NCBI GenBank assembly: GCA_027886175.1
Contig: JAJNNQ010000006.1
Location: forward strand, 13,088,001 to 13,152,000
Source: Phylloscopus collybita
Taxonomy: Eukaryota > Chordata > Aves > Passeriformes > Phylloscopidae
DNA length: 64,000 nt
Direction of reading: 5' to 3'
In this document: one piece after another, positions 23,376 to 35,399 of the stretch
How the letters are laid out: every line of letters begins with the position of its first letter
How positions within the stretch are numbered: position 1 is the first letter of the stretch
Translations under genes and position numbers: made by a program
The notes under the pieces: generated by a model
Database searches by the model: none
Told to the model about the DNA's origin: nothing
The model's input: the letters and a program-made list of their open reading frames with translations, nothing else

Positions 23376-25984
23376 TATATACTCTTCCATTCTGTTCACT
23401 CTGCTGTTAATGCTTCTAGAAAGACAAATTCATCAATATGTTTTTGGTTGAAAAAATAAAATCTGATCCTGCCTAGGAGCACAAGAAAGATCTTTAAAGT
23501 ACTTTCCAGAACTTCACTTCTATGAATCATTTAAGGCTAGCCCTACAAACCATAAATTGTGTTTTGCAGCATCTAGATGTTGGGTTCCTTGATAAATATT
23601 AAAATTTATGCCTGCAAAAAAGACATAAGAAGTAAAGCTTTTTCTGGAGCTCTGGAGTATTCAGGCACCTAAGAACTGGAGTCACAAAAACCAGTGTGTG
23701 GATGCACACTGTGAAATGTGAATAAACATGAACATATACATGACAGATAAATCCCTTTTTAAGTTTAAGGAATTTATTCAACCTTGTCTGAACTTGTGAT
23801 ATGGTCAGTTTCTGCCCATAGTAGGGACCTATTGCAGAGTTGTGTGCTTATGTAACTATTACAGAGCACAGGTAGAAACTAGACATTGAGGTGTTCTCTC
23901 TTGGCCTTTTTATTTTTCTTTTTTCCCCCTTTTGAATCAGCTGAATCAGCTGTTCAATTGTTAGTGTACTCAACAAGGTTAGACAAGAAAGTGTGAGAAT
24001 TAATGCTAAGTCAGCATTTCTTAAATGCTTTGAAGATAAAAGACAATATAAAGCACTAATTATCAGTACTAATTAGCATCCCACCAAACATGACTCACTG
24101 ACTGGTTTTTCAAGCCTTTAAAGGGTTGTCAGTAATCTTCTGGAAAGCTTGAAAACCTTTTTCTCACAGACAGAAGCTGAGAGCTTGAAAGCATTGATGT
24201 AAAGCCAGTGAACAGCTCTGGGCTTATCTGACTCCAATCAGAGTAAGTTCAGTGTCAGGTAAATCAGAGGCTGACCTTTAATTTGGGACCACTCTCCAAG
24301 CCATGTAGGTAACCCAATGCATGGGTTCAGGCTCATAACTTATACAATTCTATGAAATTAAACATTCCCTTTTCCAGGATCTATACCCAGTGAGTCTGCT
24401 CAGTAGATACAATTGACTCCCTTGCTTCTATCCCTGAGGATATTTTTCAGATGATAATGTTAAACTTATTCCCATGCAAGTCCAGTTGCATAAGAGAGCC
24501 CTCTTTTTCATCCTAGATTTTTTTATGCAGCTAAGGTAGGATACAACCTATCAATTTTAGGGGTGTTTTCTGTGTGTGAGCTAGGCTTTTTAGATCTAAT
24601 TATAGCTTATCTAGAGCTAGATATGACCGATAGCTATCCAGAGCTGGAGGTGTATTCAGATGATGAGGTGTGGGTGTCCACCCCAGGATGAGATCAACAG
24701 TTTTCTCAAGTCCAGGGACTGGGCCACTTACCTTTCTGGTAAAGTAATAGAAGCCCTTAAACTTCTTTTAAATGTAGAACATATACATTATAGAAACAGA
24801 CTTGAGCAGGTTGAATATCATCTGTGTCTGTCAGGCAAGTTTATGTTTAATGTCCTCATTGAACTCAAATTACAACTGAACTGAGCAAGCCTAACACACG
24901 TGAGAAGAATTAATCCCTTCTCAAAATGTGATAGAAGGATCTTAAAGAGACAGAGAGTGGTTAGTGATGCCTCTCTTAGTTACTGTATTGTCAGAGTGTG
25001 CTATGTGATGTTACCCTTCCACGTTGGAGCACTTGGGAAGAAGCAGCTGGTTGGCTTGAATACCACCCTCTCTCTGAGGGATTCAAATCTCTATCTCTAG
25101 AGAGTCAGCCTAAACAGCGGATGGTCTGTTTTGAGAGCAGATGCTTTCCATCTCATTTCCCAAAGACATGCCAGCTATTGCAGCAAGAACTTCAAAGTTT
25201 ATTGCACCATAAAAAGGTAATTGAGTTTCTTCCTGGGCAAACCATATAACCATTACGTTGTCTTACAGGAAATGTCATTCCATTTTGTGAGGAACCTGAT
25301 CCCATCATTTATCACTGGGCAGGTATTTTTTATCATTTAGCTATTCCCTGATACAACATTTGATAGCCTGACACTTCCACTGACCTATTTCAAAATACGT
25401 GAATTGCCACACCTGCATTTTGTGCCTGCACCTAGCTTTCACTGCCTCGGAGAGCCTGTCATGGACAAAGGCAGAGGACAGCTTGATTGCTGATCACAGG
25501 CAGGCTTAGGCCAAATCACTCGGCTTTTTAAGACTGTTGCTTTTTTAGGCATGCATTTAAATTCAGAACATGTGGGGAAAATGCAGAGTTTAAACAGTTA
25601 TGCAGAAACTGAGGAAAGATTATGAGAATCTCAGATTTGGATTTATATGTACAAGTATATATGCAAGTGCTTTCTAGGCTTCTGCCCAAGATGTTATTGT
25701 AACTACTAAAAATAATTCATGACATCTGTCTGCAGGCACAGTTTTAAATTACAGCTGCTTCTCATTCATAAACTTTCACGTGTGTGTGTGTTCAGGGTAA
25801 ATTCATTCTTTGAACCTTTACTGATTTCTGGGATGAGCAGATCTGACAGTAGGAGGAAACAGAACTGCTAACTTCTGCAAGCTTCCAAGATTTAATGTAG
25901 TTTCTATAATCCATGAGAGTATGAAAAAACAGTCTTTAGCCTATTAATTATTAGCATTGACACATAAGGTATGAATTAAAAATT
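23376..25984. other. Unique AT-rich sequence, no gene seen
   Basis: There is no recognisable gene, transposon or sizeable simple repeat. Short open frames match nothing known to me. Confidence 0.5.
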
Positions 25985-26062
25985 ACAGAACCACAGAATG
26001 GGTTGGAAGGGACCATAGAAGGTCATCTGGTCCAAGCTCCCTGTACACCCAGGGTTATTCTA
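25985..26062 (-). mobile_element. CR1 3'-terminal fragment, minus strand
   Basis: The stretch ACAGAACCACAGAATGGG followed by TTGGAAGGGACC and GGTCATCTGGTCCAAGC is the reverse complement of the CR1 3' end. Only about 75 bp remains. Confidence 0.82.
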
Positions 26063-26620
26063 GAGCACAAAATACAAAACTTAAGAAATAAAACATGCCT
26101 TTCTTTAGACAAGTGGTTTTCCAGAAAAGTAAAAATTTTGGCATTGTTCCTGAAGGAGAAAATGGAAAAAACCCTGAATTACTGTAATAGGAGAAGTTCA
26201 AAAAACAGCCTACAATGTTAAGACTCAAGAGGCTTTGAAAGAAAATTCAGGCAGAGGTTGTAGGCAATAAGCTTCTTAATTGTTTAGAGTTAGAGGTCTT
26301 ATATGCTTTTAGGCATCTGTGCCTACGAGCAGTGCACAATTAAGTCAGACTGCTGACTTGGACATCATGTGCTCGGAAAGGAAGGAATTTGGAGCTTCAG
26401 AATAGGAACCTGAAGTTCTATTCCAATAGTATCTGACTTCATGGAGCATGCTGCTACAGAGTAGAAGCATTTAGAAATGTAAATGAGTTCTGTCCCTCTC
26501 TGAAGCCCTGGTGCCTTCACAGGCTGCATAGAAATGTCTTCTTATGCTACAAGTGCATGGTCTTGAATTCCACGTAAAAAACAGTGCACAATGTCCTGTG
26601 CAAGGCCAGGAGCAGGAATC

Positions 26621-26667
26621 AGTAATCCTTGGAGGTCCTTTCCAACTCAGGATGTTCTATGGTATCT
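26621..26667 (+). mobile_element. CR1 3'-terminal fragment, plus strand
   Basis: CTTGGAGGTCCTTTCCAACTCAGG followed by ATGTTCTATGG matches the usual CR1 3' tail in the plus orientation. The upstream boundary is uncertain. It could also be the tail of a CR1-mobilised SINE, but no tRNA-like head is visible. Confidence 0.7.
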
Positions 26668-29600
26668 ATTTTCTTCTAACAATCAAGTAAGTAAATTTTA
26701 TTTAAATAGATGTATTATTTTACATTTTAATTATTTTACTTTTTTATATTTTAACCCATAAATTGGAATTATATCCAAGGCCATCTGGAACAGGAAAAGT
26801 AGAGTTAGATGGATTTATCTTCGTATATTATTTAGTGTCTTTCTATATGTGGTAAAAAATATATATTGTTTTTGTGATGGCCACCAAAATGAAAACCAAA
26901 TGCCACAGTACCAGCTCTGTTGTCGCATTTGCACCGTTTCTACAACCTACAGCCATTTAGGTCCTTGCTTACAAAGTTGCTAAGGGGATTCTTGTTTTTT
27001 TGTTGGTTTGTTTTTGTTTGTATTTTTTGGGTTTGTGCTTGCTTGTTTTGTTTTTGTAGTAGTTGTTGTTTTCTTTGGTTTGGGGGGTTTTTTTGGGGGG
27101 TGTTGTATTTTATGATCCTATTTTATCATAGTTTTGAGCATACATGTCATATCTGAGAGGCTAATCAAAGAAGGATGAGCGCAGAAGATATTTAATTTAC
27201 ATAAGTTCTCATGGTGCAAGTGTTAATCCAGATTCCTGACAGGCTTTTCTGGGAACTGTCTGGGTCTGCAGTCATATTCCAGTTCGGGATGCTGATGGAA
27301 CTTGAACAAGATTAAAATATCTGTTGGGAAAACTGAAAGTAAATAAAATACTTGAAAATATAAAACAGAAGGTATTGAAAGGAAGAGGTGGGATGATCCT
27401 CCTGTTGTCAGTGAGGCTGCAAAAGGATATTATCAAGCATAACATTTAGGGACAAAAATAATGATGTGAAAAAGATTGGTCATTAGTCACTTGTTTTGAA
27501 ATAGAAGGAGCTGTGTACTATGAATGGCTGCAGTCATCAAAAAAGACCTCTTAGCTTACCTGGAAGTGATAACAAGGACTGACCTTACAGCAAAACAAAG
27601 CTTCTTCAGAGATAGATGGAAGTGAACTGCTAAAGAATTAGTAAAAGAAATCTCAGTTACTAGCTGAAAAACAAGCTAGTTGAGATATGAAAGATAAAAT
27701 GAATTTTCGGTGGAGAATGAAAAACTCATTTACCTTAATTAAAGAAAGATGAGATCTGAAATGAGCTTGAATCTTACTGCAAAGGCCTTTTAGTTCATAT
27801 AATTTACTGCCATAAAGAGAAAAACATGATATTCATGGTACATTGCATTTTTATTTCTTCTATTTTCTACTTAAAGAAAAAATGTCTTCCCCAAGAAATG
27901 CATAAAAATGTTGTATTGCAAATATATGTTTATACAGTTATATGCATGCACATAAATATCTCCGACCAGAAAGGAAGGTGAGTCATTTAGATGCTAGTAT
28001 TATCACTTCTGAGCAAAATTTTAGGCATGCATGTCTTAAAGAATCATCAGCAGATTTCACTATCTTTACTGCTGTCTCAGATTTCTTGATCACTGACTCA
28101 CTGATTCAAGCCAAGAGCTCCTATTTCTGAGGGGTGACCTCACTGTCGGGATGTGAGGAGGATGGTGGCAAAAAGCATTTCTTTCAAAGCTTCACTCTTT
28201 GCTTGGCAGAAAAGAATTCAAGATTTATTATGCTGCTGAGAAATAAATAAAAGAGCAATTTTGAATTTAGTAATCTGGTTAGGACCTGGCAGGCAGAGAC
28301 TGGTATTCAGTGACTGAACTGCTTATGTGTGCTAAGTAGGTATGGGCCAGTTCTAGGCATTTATGCACCTCTAAATAATCTTCTGAGCTGGGAGATGGTT
28401 TGGCTTAAAGAGAAAACTTTATTTTCTTCCATTATTCAGGTGGAAGATGGAGGTATGGAGAGACAACCTACTGTGAATTGAATTAGAGCAGTCTGGAAAG
28501 TTAGTTCCCTTTAAGAAACCTTGGGAGAATACACTGCTGCTCTTAGGGCTCAGTACTAAGGCAGGCTAGCTCAAATAAACTAGAATTCAAGTGTGTTTTC
28601 ATATAACCTTAAACTAACAGCTAAAGGTGGTATCTTCTTAAACAATTGGATTTTTTTCTGTAGGATTGCATATGACAGTCAGCAAAATTTTATAGCACTG
28701 TTATCAAACAAGTATTCATAGCAACTGATTAATACCAAAGAGCACTAATAAAGACTTTTTCAAACATCTTTCCTAACCCAGCTGTTGGAAAATGATCTTT
28801 TTCTTTGGCTGTACAGGTCATGTATTGGGCAAGTTAAGTCTTGTCATTTGGAAAAATATTTCTCCATTTTTCACTGGATGTGAACATTATATTCATTACA
28901 GCTAGCTTGGCTGCCTTGGCAACACTAAGATCAATATTCTTTCCCAAATAAATTTTTTTGTGTACGTTCTTCATAGGTCACAAAGAGATAAATAATATGC
29001 ATTGCAATACAAACAAAAATACAGGAAATTGTAGTTTATATGATAAAAAAATCATCTTCATTATGCAATATGTTTAAAAGTCAGTATTAAATTCAGTGAT
29101 ACTAAATTTTGGGTTCTGAACATGATCAAATCAGAACATTTTGTACAAACTACATCAGTATTTTAGACTTTATAAAGAACAACAAAACCCCAAAAAATTC
29201 TTTCTCAAAATTCCTTCATCAGTCAAAACTGATTAAGACCACTGTCATAGGATTCTTACATTTTCATTAAACCATATGATATAAAAATTAAAAATTTATT
29301 GCTTACAAATAAAACATCTCGCAAATTTTAGTGTCAACTCATTTAATAGAATAGATTGGATCCCTTCTTCTCCTTCCTGCAATTCTATTTACATTCTCTT
29401 TTTCCTTTTCTTCCTCGCATTTTGAATATTTTTTCTCTCCCTAACTCTTTCTGACACATCTTTTACCATTCAGAGTCTATTTTTGATCATATATGTCTTT
29501 CTGGCAACCCCTCAACTCCAAATGAGTTATTAAGAGCACATTTTAGTTTATTTGGGTTTTTAATGCAAGCCTGTTACCCAGTTTTCCATGTAAAGTCCTG

Positions 29601-29990
29601 ACTTCATTGTTACTCATTTCATTACTAATGACCTTGATGTGTGCAGAATCCGTTCCTAGAACTGAAAATATAAACGATACTGTAGGCACAATACTGGGAC
29701 ACTGGGAAAGTACAGAATAGAACTTCTATCTGAGCACAGCAATGAATGAGTGTGGTCAGGTAGCACTGGTAGGAAAAGTGGAAGTACAAAAAGGCACAAG
29801 CTCAAAACAAAACAGAAGGTGAAACACGCATTTCTCATTCTTTAAGTCAGTAGAAAGATATACTAAAAAAAATGTTTAGAACAACAAAGAAAATTAGTGT
29901 AGCTGTGGGAACTAGAAAACAGAAAATTCAATAAAGAAACAAAATACTGTACATCACTCTTCAAAGTATTTTGGTAAATTTTCATTATTT
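26668..29990. other. Unique AT-rich sequence, no gene seen
   Basis: Apart from the T/G tract at 26995-27107, nothing is recognised. Open frames are short and unremarkable. Confidence 0.5.
26995..27107 (+). repeat. T/G-rich low-complexity tract
   Basis: Irregular TTTTTG, TTGTTTG and GGGGTTTTTT units are almost free of A and C on the plus strand. It has the same strand polarity as the tracts at 5178, 9215 and 51728. Confidence 0.8.
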
Positions 29991-30117
29991 CGTCATGGCT
30001 TTACCTGAGCCAGCAGCCAAGCCCCATGCAGCCACTTGCTCACTCCCTCACCAGAAGGATTGGGGAGGGAATGGGAAGGGCAAAAATGAGAAGACTCATG
30101 GGTTGGGATTAAGACAG

Positions 30118-30123
30118 TTTAAT
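30118..30123 (-). terminator. ATTAAA poly(A) signal of the LTR
   Basis: Plus-strand TTTAAT reads ATTAAA in the LTR sense, at the same relative place as in the copies at 34251 and 4292. Confidence 0.5.
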
Positions 30124-30309
30124 AGGGAAAGCAAAAGCCCTACATGCAAGCAAAGCAAATGCAGAAATCAATTCACTGCTTCCCGTGGGCAGGGAGGTGT
30201 TCAGCCATCTTCAGGAGATCAGGGCTCTGTCCCATGTCAGGTTGACATGTGGAAACAAACACCATGGACTCCAAACCACCCCCCTTTCCCTCCTTCTCCC
30301 CGCCCCCCT

Positions 30310-30333
30310 CCCCCCCCCCCCCCCCCCCCCCCC
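30310..30333 (-). repeat. 24-nt poly-C (poly-G in LTR sense)
   Basis: Twenty-four uninterrupted C residues are preceded by further C-rich sequence from about 30298. The other three minus-strand copies have only a short CCCCC here. In the LTR sense this is a G-run just downstream of the TATA box, near the expected transcription start. Confidence 0.93.
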
Positions 30334-30338
30334 ACACG

Positions 30339-30346
30339 TTTATATA
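30339..30346 (-). promoter_or_regulatory. TATATAAA box of the LTR
   Basis: Plus-strand TTTATATA reads TATATAAA in the LTR sense, preceded by TGACATCATGTTCA. It is the best-preserved TATA box among the five LTRs of this family. Present-day activity is unknown. Confidence 0.5.
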
Positions 30347-32476
30347 TTGAACATGATGTCATAAGGTCTGGAACATCCCTCTGGCCAGCTGGGGTCACCT
30401 GTCCTGTCTGTGTCTCCTCCCAACCTCCTGTGCACCCCAACTTCCTCACCAGTGTGTCAGTATAAAAAGCAGAAAAGGCCTTGGCTCTGTTCAAGCCCTG
30501 CTCAGCAATAACAAAACCAGCTCTATATCACTGTAGATGTACATCACATTTGTGTTCAGCACAAATCCTAAACAGAGACCCATACCAAACACTGTGAAGG
30601 AAGTTAACTCTATGTCAGCCAAAACCAGCACAAATGCCTAAAGAGGTACTTAAAGACTTGAATATTTTATGTATTTCAGAGCAATGAAATTAATTTGGAA
30701 GTTTGTCAAGCTAGGCAAAACTGACCTGCTTTAAAGAGTTTGCATGGTGAGAATGATGAGAAACCTCACATAACTTTAATGTTATGTAAAAACCAAAACT
30801 TTCCCCTCTTTAGTACTTAGTTTTTAGTTGTGTGTTTATAACTGGTATTCTACAAGGTGTTAGATCTGACTGGAAAACCACCTAAATGTATGTTTTATTA
30901 TTAGCCTATATTTTAGAAATTTAATGTGGAAATTAGTTTTTCATTTATATTGCTACTGTTTTTATCAGTCTTGTCTTATTCTTCATATTTTCTCACATTC
31001 CAAGTAAGCCTCAACAAATCATGTGCACATTAAAAACACAAGTTAACAAATACTGGAATAAAATATTTACCCATGTTCTGAGTGTAACTAGTTCATAATG
31101 TTATCATCAGTAAGACTCATATATCTGTATTCTACAATTTCAAAGATTTGATTTATTTTAAAATTAATAATAAAACATCTAGATTATTTTTTTTTTCTTT
31201 CTAATCCTCATTTACTGTACATGCAGCTAAGAAGCCCATTCAGGGGAATGGGACAAATTGAACTATTGATAGTTAATATAGTCCTGATTTTATTTTAACA
31301 ATGCAACAGAAGATATTTGGTCTTGCATCATCTTGCATCATATGATAGAATTGCATCAAGTCTCTCCTCTTGTACTAGATTAGGATGGAAACATAAAGGA
31401 ATAAAAATGTATCAACTTTCAATTCTATTTTCATTTCCATGAACAAGCATTACAACATATTTTTATTTGGATAAAATTGTATGCAGACCAGTGGGGTTTT
31501 ATGGGAAATATTATATATCATAGCAGCATTTGAATAAAAGATCTGCGTTTTAAATACAGATAACTAGCAACTGATGTCTTTATTGGTAACTTTGTTTTCC
31601 AGTGATAACAGAAATTACTAGTGGGGAAATGAGGGTGACAGCCCCTGAAAATTGATGGTTTTATAGATCCTTGACTCAGAGAAATCAGATATGGAAAAGA
31701 ACTTTCATGGTTAATCATCTAGTATAGTTTGCTCTCTGTTAGAACTTTTCCTATTCTTTTATGTTGCAGCATTTTAATGTGTTAAGTGAAGGACCTTATA
31801 GTTGGCTCCCTTGGGAGAATATTTTGAAGTAGAGATTTCATTGGGCCTTGTTTTGTTTACATATATAATTGCTCATTTTATTTACACATACAATAACAAT
31901 GAAATTAATAGGACAAGATATGTTTGCTACCAAGGAGTTTTTTTCATGATATTCACTGCCATTGCTACTCTTCAGTTTCAACTCTTTTTCTTAGTAATTT
32001 TTGCAAATTGAGATATGCTCAATTTGTTACCACTTGGTGGTCTTTTTCCTTAACACAAAATATTATATAGGCAAGTTTTGAGTTTGCATGGTCTTTGGAA
32101 GAGACTTAAGGAAGGGGACAATTTACTGTCATTTCCCAGGGAACTATATAAACGGTAAATATATAGAAGTTTACTAGATTTTAATTATTCACTTCCTTTA
32201 TTTCTATCCCTGCCTAATATTTTTCCTAATTTTCTTTTCTTTAACATTTCTTAACAAGTTATCAAGAACTATCTACTGCTTCTTGGTGTCAATATTTTTA
32301 ATCTGCATACTGTTTAGAAGCTGCGACTGTGTACGTATCTTATTGTGGATATAGTCAATATGAGCTGAGGCATGTGAGAAATCTGTCTCCTGAATATTTT
32401 TATCTTTCTCAATTTCATTCTTAATTTTCTATCTAGTTTTCTTTTTGTACCTTCCCTAGAACCGTTTCTCTTTTAA

Positions 32477-32704
32477 TCTCTTTGCTCTCCTCCCCAACAA
32501 GCTGCAGATGACAGTTTGCAGATTGCAGCTGCAGAGAGACAAGGAAATTATTGCAATAAGGCCACTAACCTGCTATTGGAGGCTGATATTGGCACCAACA
32601 GCTTTGGGAACATGTACCCAGATGACAGAGCAAGAGCTGCAAACCCAAGTAAAACAATTGTGAAACAGAGAAAAATAATTTCTGAGAGTGACTTGAATTT
32701 GTGA
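32477..32704 (+). other. Open frame with coding-like texture (weak exon candidate)
   Basis: A frame of 75 codons, stop to stop, shows many RNY-type codons and a varied, hydrophilic composition (for example TNSFGNMYPDDRARAANP). It is preceded by a pyrimidine-rich stretch and an AG at 32500-32501, and ends in DLNL and TGA. I do not recognise the peptide. A GTAAAA near 32648 could be a poor splice donor. By length alone such a frame is expected by chance in 64 kb, so it is only a candidate. Confidence 0.15.
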
Positions 32705-33476
32705 AAATATCATGGATGATTGTGCCCAAGAGAAAAGCAATCTATTCTAAAAATACAGCAGGGAAGATAGCATTGGTAGAGTTTGAATTGCTAACAGAAT
32801 AAGCTAATGAAAGGAGTTAGCTGAATAGACTCTATAAAAGCACATTTCTGGTCTTATAATTGAGAAATGAAAATTTGTTTAAATATGGGTTTTTTTCATT
32901 CATTTCTATTAGCATTACATGAATGGATACAGCCTGTTAGAAATGCATTTGGAAAGGAAAATGCCATATATGTGTGTGCCGTATCCCTTTGGACATATAT
33001 AATGCAGAAATCTAACCATGTAAGTCTTTGGACCCAGTATTTATGTGGTCATCCTGAGAGCTTTTTGGGAGTTTACAAATGACAATGAGATAATATTCTA
33101 AAAATAGAGAATTTAAAGAGATCAGATAGATGAACATCAACTAAAGATCTGAATGAGCATATGCTGCTCCAGTAATTCAGAGGAAAAAAATTACAAAAAC
33201 CAAGAAATAGCTTTGACCAGTAGGAAAAAAAGAGATACAGTCTTGAGGTAAAAGTTCTTAAATAAATCATCTACTAAGAGTTGTTACAATCATAACAGAA
33301 AAGGGAAGTGAGATCCCACTTGGGATGTGGAGTACATTTATGTGCGTCAGATAAAATGAAGAGAATAAATGTAATTAAGAGTGGGATGGAGCAGTCAGGT
33401 GGGTAACATTTTTCAAATTAAGTAGGAAATAGTGCTTTTTCAAGGGACAAGGGAGAAGACAAGGTTCCAATGTGTT

Positions 33477-33560
33477 GGAACCACAGAATAATAGTGGTGG
33501 GAAGGCAGATTAATTCATTTACCCAAAGTCCTGGCACTGATAGCTTTATAAGACCAAGTC
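33477..33560 (-). mobile_element. Possible decayed CR1 3' tail, minus strand
   Basis: GGAACCACAGAATAATAGTG followed by GGTGGGAAGG resembles the reverse complement of a CR1 terminus, but the match fades within about 40 bases. Confidence 0.3.
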
Positions 33561-34250
33561 ACAGGCTGTATAGATGCTGCCAGGAGTCATCTTAGGCAGG
33601 TAAGTGGCTACATAGCTCCTGGAGTAAAAATTCCAGCTCAGCTGGAATTCCCTTTAGTGCCCATAAATACTGGTAACAGTCCACATAAGTATAGATAAAT
33701 TGAATAAAAATGTGCAGACTTGTAGCAGGATGACTTTTTTTTCATTGCCCATGGCTGATGTTCTTAGGGGATCAACTGAACAGAGATGAGGTTAGTTTCT
33801 TCTACTGGAGTTTTCACTGAGGTCGTTCCAAAGATGAAGGTACATTCTCAAAGCTATGGAAGAGAAAAAAAAATAGTTTAGATTAGCAAATGATGGCAAC
33901 ACAAGTTTACAGGTTAGTCTTAAAGGCTTAAAATAGAAAATAGGAAAGTTACTGTGCCGTAATGGTGATAGAAAGGATAAAACTGTATTTTAAACATTTT
34001 AGGTGTTTCATCTAACACAGCAGAATAGATTTAGATAAGTATTGCAAATGATGGCCTTGATGTCTTAGTACACAAATGAAATAATGATTTAACTTTCATT
34101 ACAGAAAATTAGTTCACAGATTTAGAATACTGATAGTATTGTAAGTAAGATTTGATTTTGAATGCAGAAGATACTGCCTTTAATATAAAAAATACATGTA
34201 AAGGTATTCAAGCCCTCAAAATGCTCATAGAACATGTCGAACCTAATAGA

Positions 34251-34985
34251 TGTCATGGTGTAATCCCAGCTGGCAGACGGTCCCACATGATCACTCATTC
34301 ATTTTCCTCTGGTGGGATGTTGAAGAGAATTGGAAGATAAAAGTGAGAATGTTAATGGTTTGGGATAAAGACAGTTTAATAGGGAAAGCAAAAGCTGCCC
34401 AGGCAAGCAAAGCAAAACAAGAAAATCATTCACCACTTCCCATGGGCAGGCAGGTGTTCAGCCATCCCCAGGAGAGCAGGGTCCCATCACATGTAGCAGT
34501 GACTTGGGAAGACAAACACCACCAATCTGAACATGTGACTCTGAGATGAGCTCAGCTGGTCAGAGTATGGTGCTAGTAATACCAAGGGGGGTTGATCCCT
34601 GTATGGGCCATTCACTGAAAAGTTGGACTCAATGACCCTCATGGGTCCCTTCCAACTCAGAATATTCTGTGATCTGGAAATATTTACAGAACATGTCCCT
34701 CTTCCTCCTTCTTCCCCTAGCCTTATGTACTAACATGGTGCCATATGTTGTGGGCTATCGCTTTGGTCAGCTATCCCAGATGTGTCCTCCCAAGCCCTTG
34801 TGCAGCTTCAGCCTCCTCACTGGTGGTGTGGGTGAAAAACAGAAAAGACCCTGACTCTGTGTAAGCACTGCTCAGCAGGAACTAGAACATCTCCATGTCA
34901 TCAACACTGTTGCCATCAGAAACACAAACCACAGCCCCATGCTACTGTGAAGAAAAGAAGCTCTATCCCTACCCAACGCAACACA
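34251..34985 (-). mobile_element. Solo ERVL-like LTR split by a SINE, minus strand
   Basis: On the plus strand it runs from TGTCATGG to CAACACA. It aligns throughout with the LTRs at 22162, 29991 and 50181 except for a 160-bp interruption at 34537-34696, which removes to leave about 575 bp. The sense-strand ATTAAA is intact (plus 34375-34380), while the TATA region is decayed. Flanks (ATAGA before, TTCAG after) show no duplication. The interruption is a SINE with its own 8-bp duplication, so the LTR was in place first. Confidence 0.87.
34537..34688 (+). mobile_element. tRNA-Ile-derived SINE with CR1-like tail (TguSINE1-like)
   Basis: The head (about 34543-34610) reads as a decayed tRNA-Ile(AAU-type) sequence. 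It has an A-box-like GAGCTCAGCTGG, an anticodon region TGCTAGTAATACC (for TGCTAATAACGCC), a B-box-like GGTTGATCC that lacks one base, and a GTATGGGCCA acceptor end. The tail (34611-34673) resembles the CR1 3' end, with GGGTCCCTTCCAACTCAG then ATATTCTGTGAT. The 8-mer GAACATGT occurs at 34529-34536 and again at 34689-34696, bracketing the insertion within the LTR. Such an element would be transcribed by RNA polymerase III and moved by CR1 proteins. The missing B-box base suggests it is inactive. The TguSINE1 name is from memory of passerine repeats. Confidence 0.85.
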
Positions 34986-35399
34986 TTCAGTGACTGATGA
35001 CTAAAGGTTATTTACTATTGTGTTCAAGGTCTCCAGTAGAATATATCAAGTGTTGGATATTGTGCTTCCTAAAGTGGAACTACCAACTAAAACCAGGAAG
35101 TTGTTGTTTTTTGTTGTTGTTTTGGTTTTTTTTTTTTCCAGTGAAAACCTTTCAGCTCTTCAGCCATCAGCTTGCAAAGAGATAGAACAGACAGGTTAAA
35201 GTGAGGTGATGGCCTCAAGACTTGTTTGAACTTGGTTGTGGCCAATTGGGAAGACCTTACTGAGAGTAGATGGAAAGGGTTAATATGAAAATATTAATTT
35301 TGAAGTTAAGGTGGAGAAAGAGACTAATATGATTTTTTTTTTTCAGGAAAGCAGACTTCCGTGAACTCAGAAAAGTGATAGATAAGAAGCTAGGGAAAG
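34986..35399. other. Unique sequence between LTR and CR1
   Basis: A T/G-rich patch (35101-35140) and a T-run at about 35333-35343 occur. No gene is recognised. The CR1 copy may begin a little earlier than 35400. Confidence 0.4.

Larger units (their letters stand above)
29991..30632 (-). mobile_element. Solo ERVL-like LTR with expanded poly-C, minus strand
   Basis: On the plus strand it runs from CGTCATGG to ACCAGCACA, about 642 bp, and is the reverse complement of the family consensus. On the sense (minus) strand it keeps a TATATAAA box (plus 30339-30346) with a CRE-like TGACATCA next to it, and an intact ATTAAA (plus 30118-30123). It is longer than its relatives mainly because of the C-run at 30310-30333. 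No target duplication is clear (TATTT before, AATGC after). Confidence 0.87.
30633..34250. other. Mostly unique sequence, no gene recognised
   Basis: No certain transposon is present apart from a possible CR1 tail at 33477-33560. An open frame at 32477-32704 is listed separately as a weak exon candidate. Confidence 0.5.

Noticed and set aside
29971..30465. 164-codon open frame
   Set aside because: It lies inside the minus-strand LTR and includes a proline run made by the poly-C tract, so it is an artefact of the repeat.
34543..34610. tRNA-Ile gene
   Set aside because: The sequence is tRNA-like but has a broken B box and many changes in conserved positions, continues into a CR1-like tail and has flanking duplications, so it is the head of a SINE.
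22162..34985. A provirus between the minus-strand LTRs at 22162, 29991 and 34251
   Set aside because: The sequence between them is unrelated to retroviral genes, and the copies differ too much from each other to be the two ends of one insertion. Each is best read as a solo LTR.
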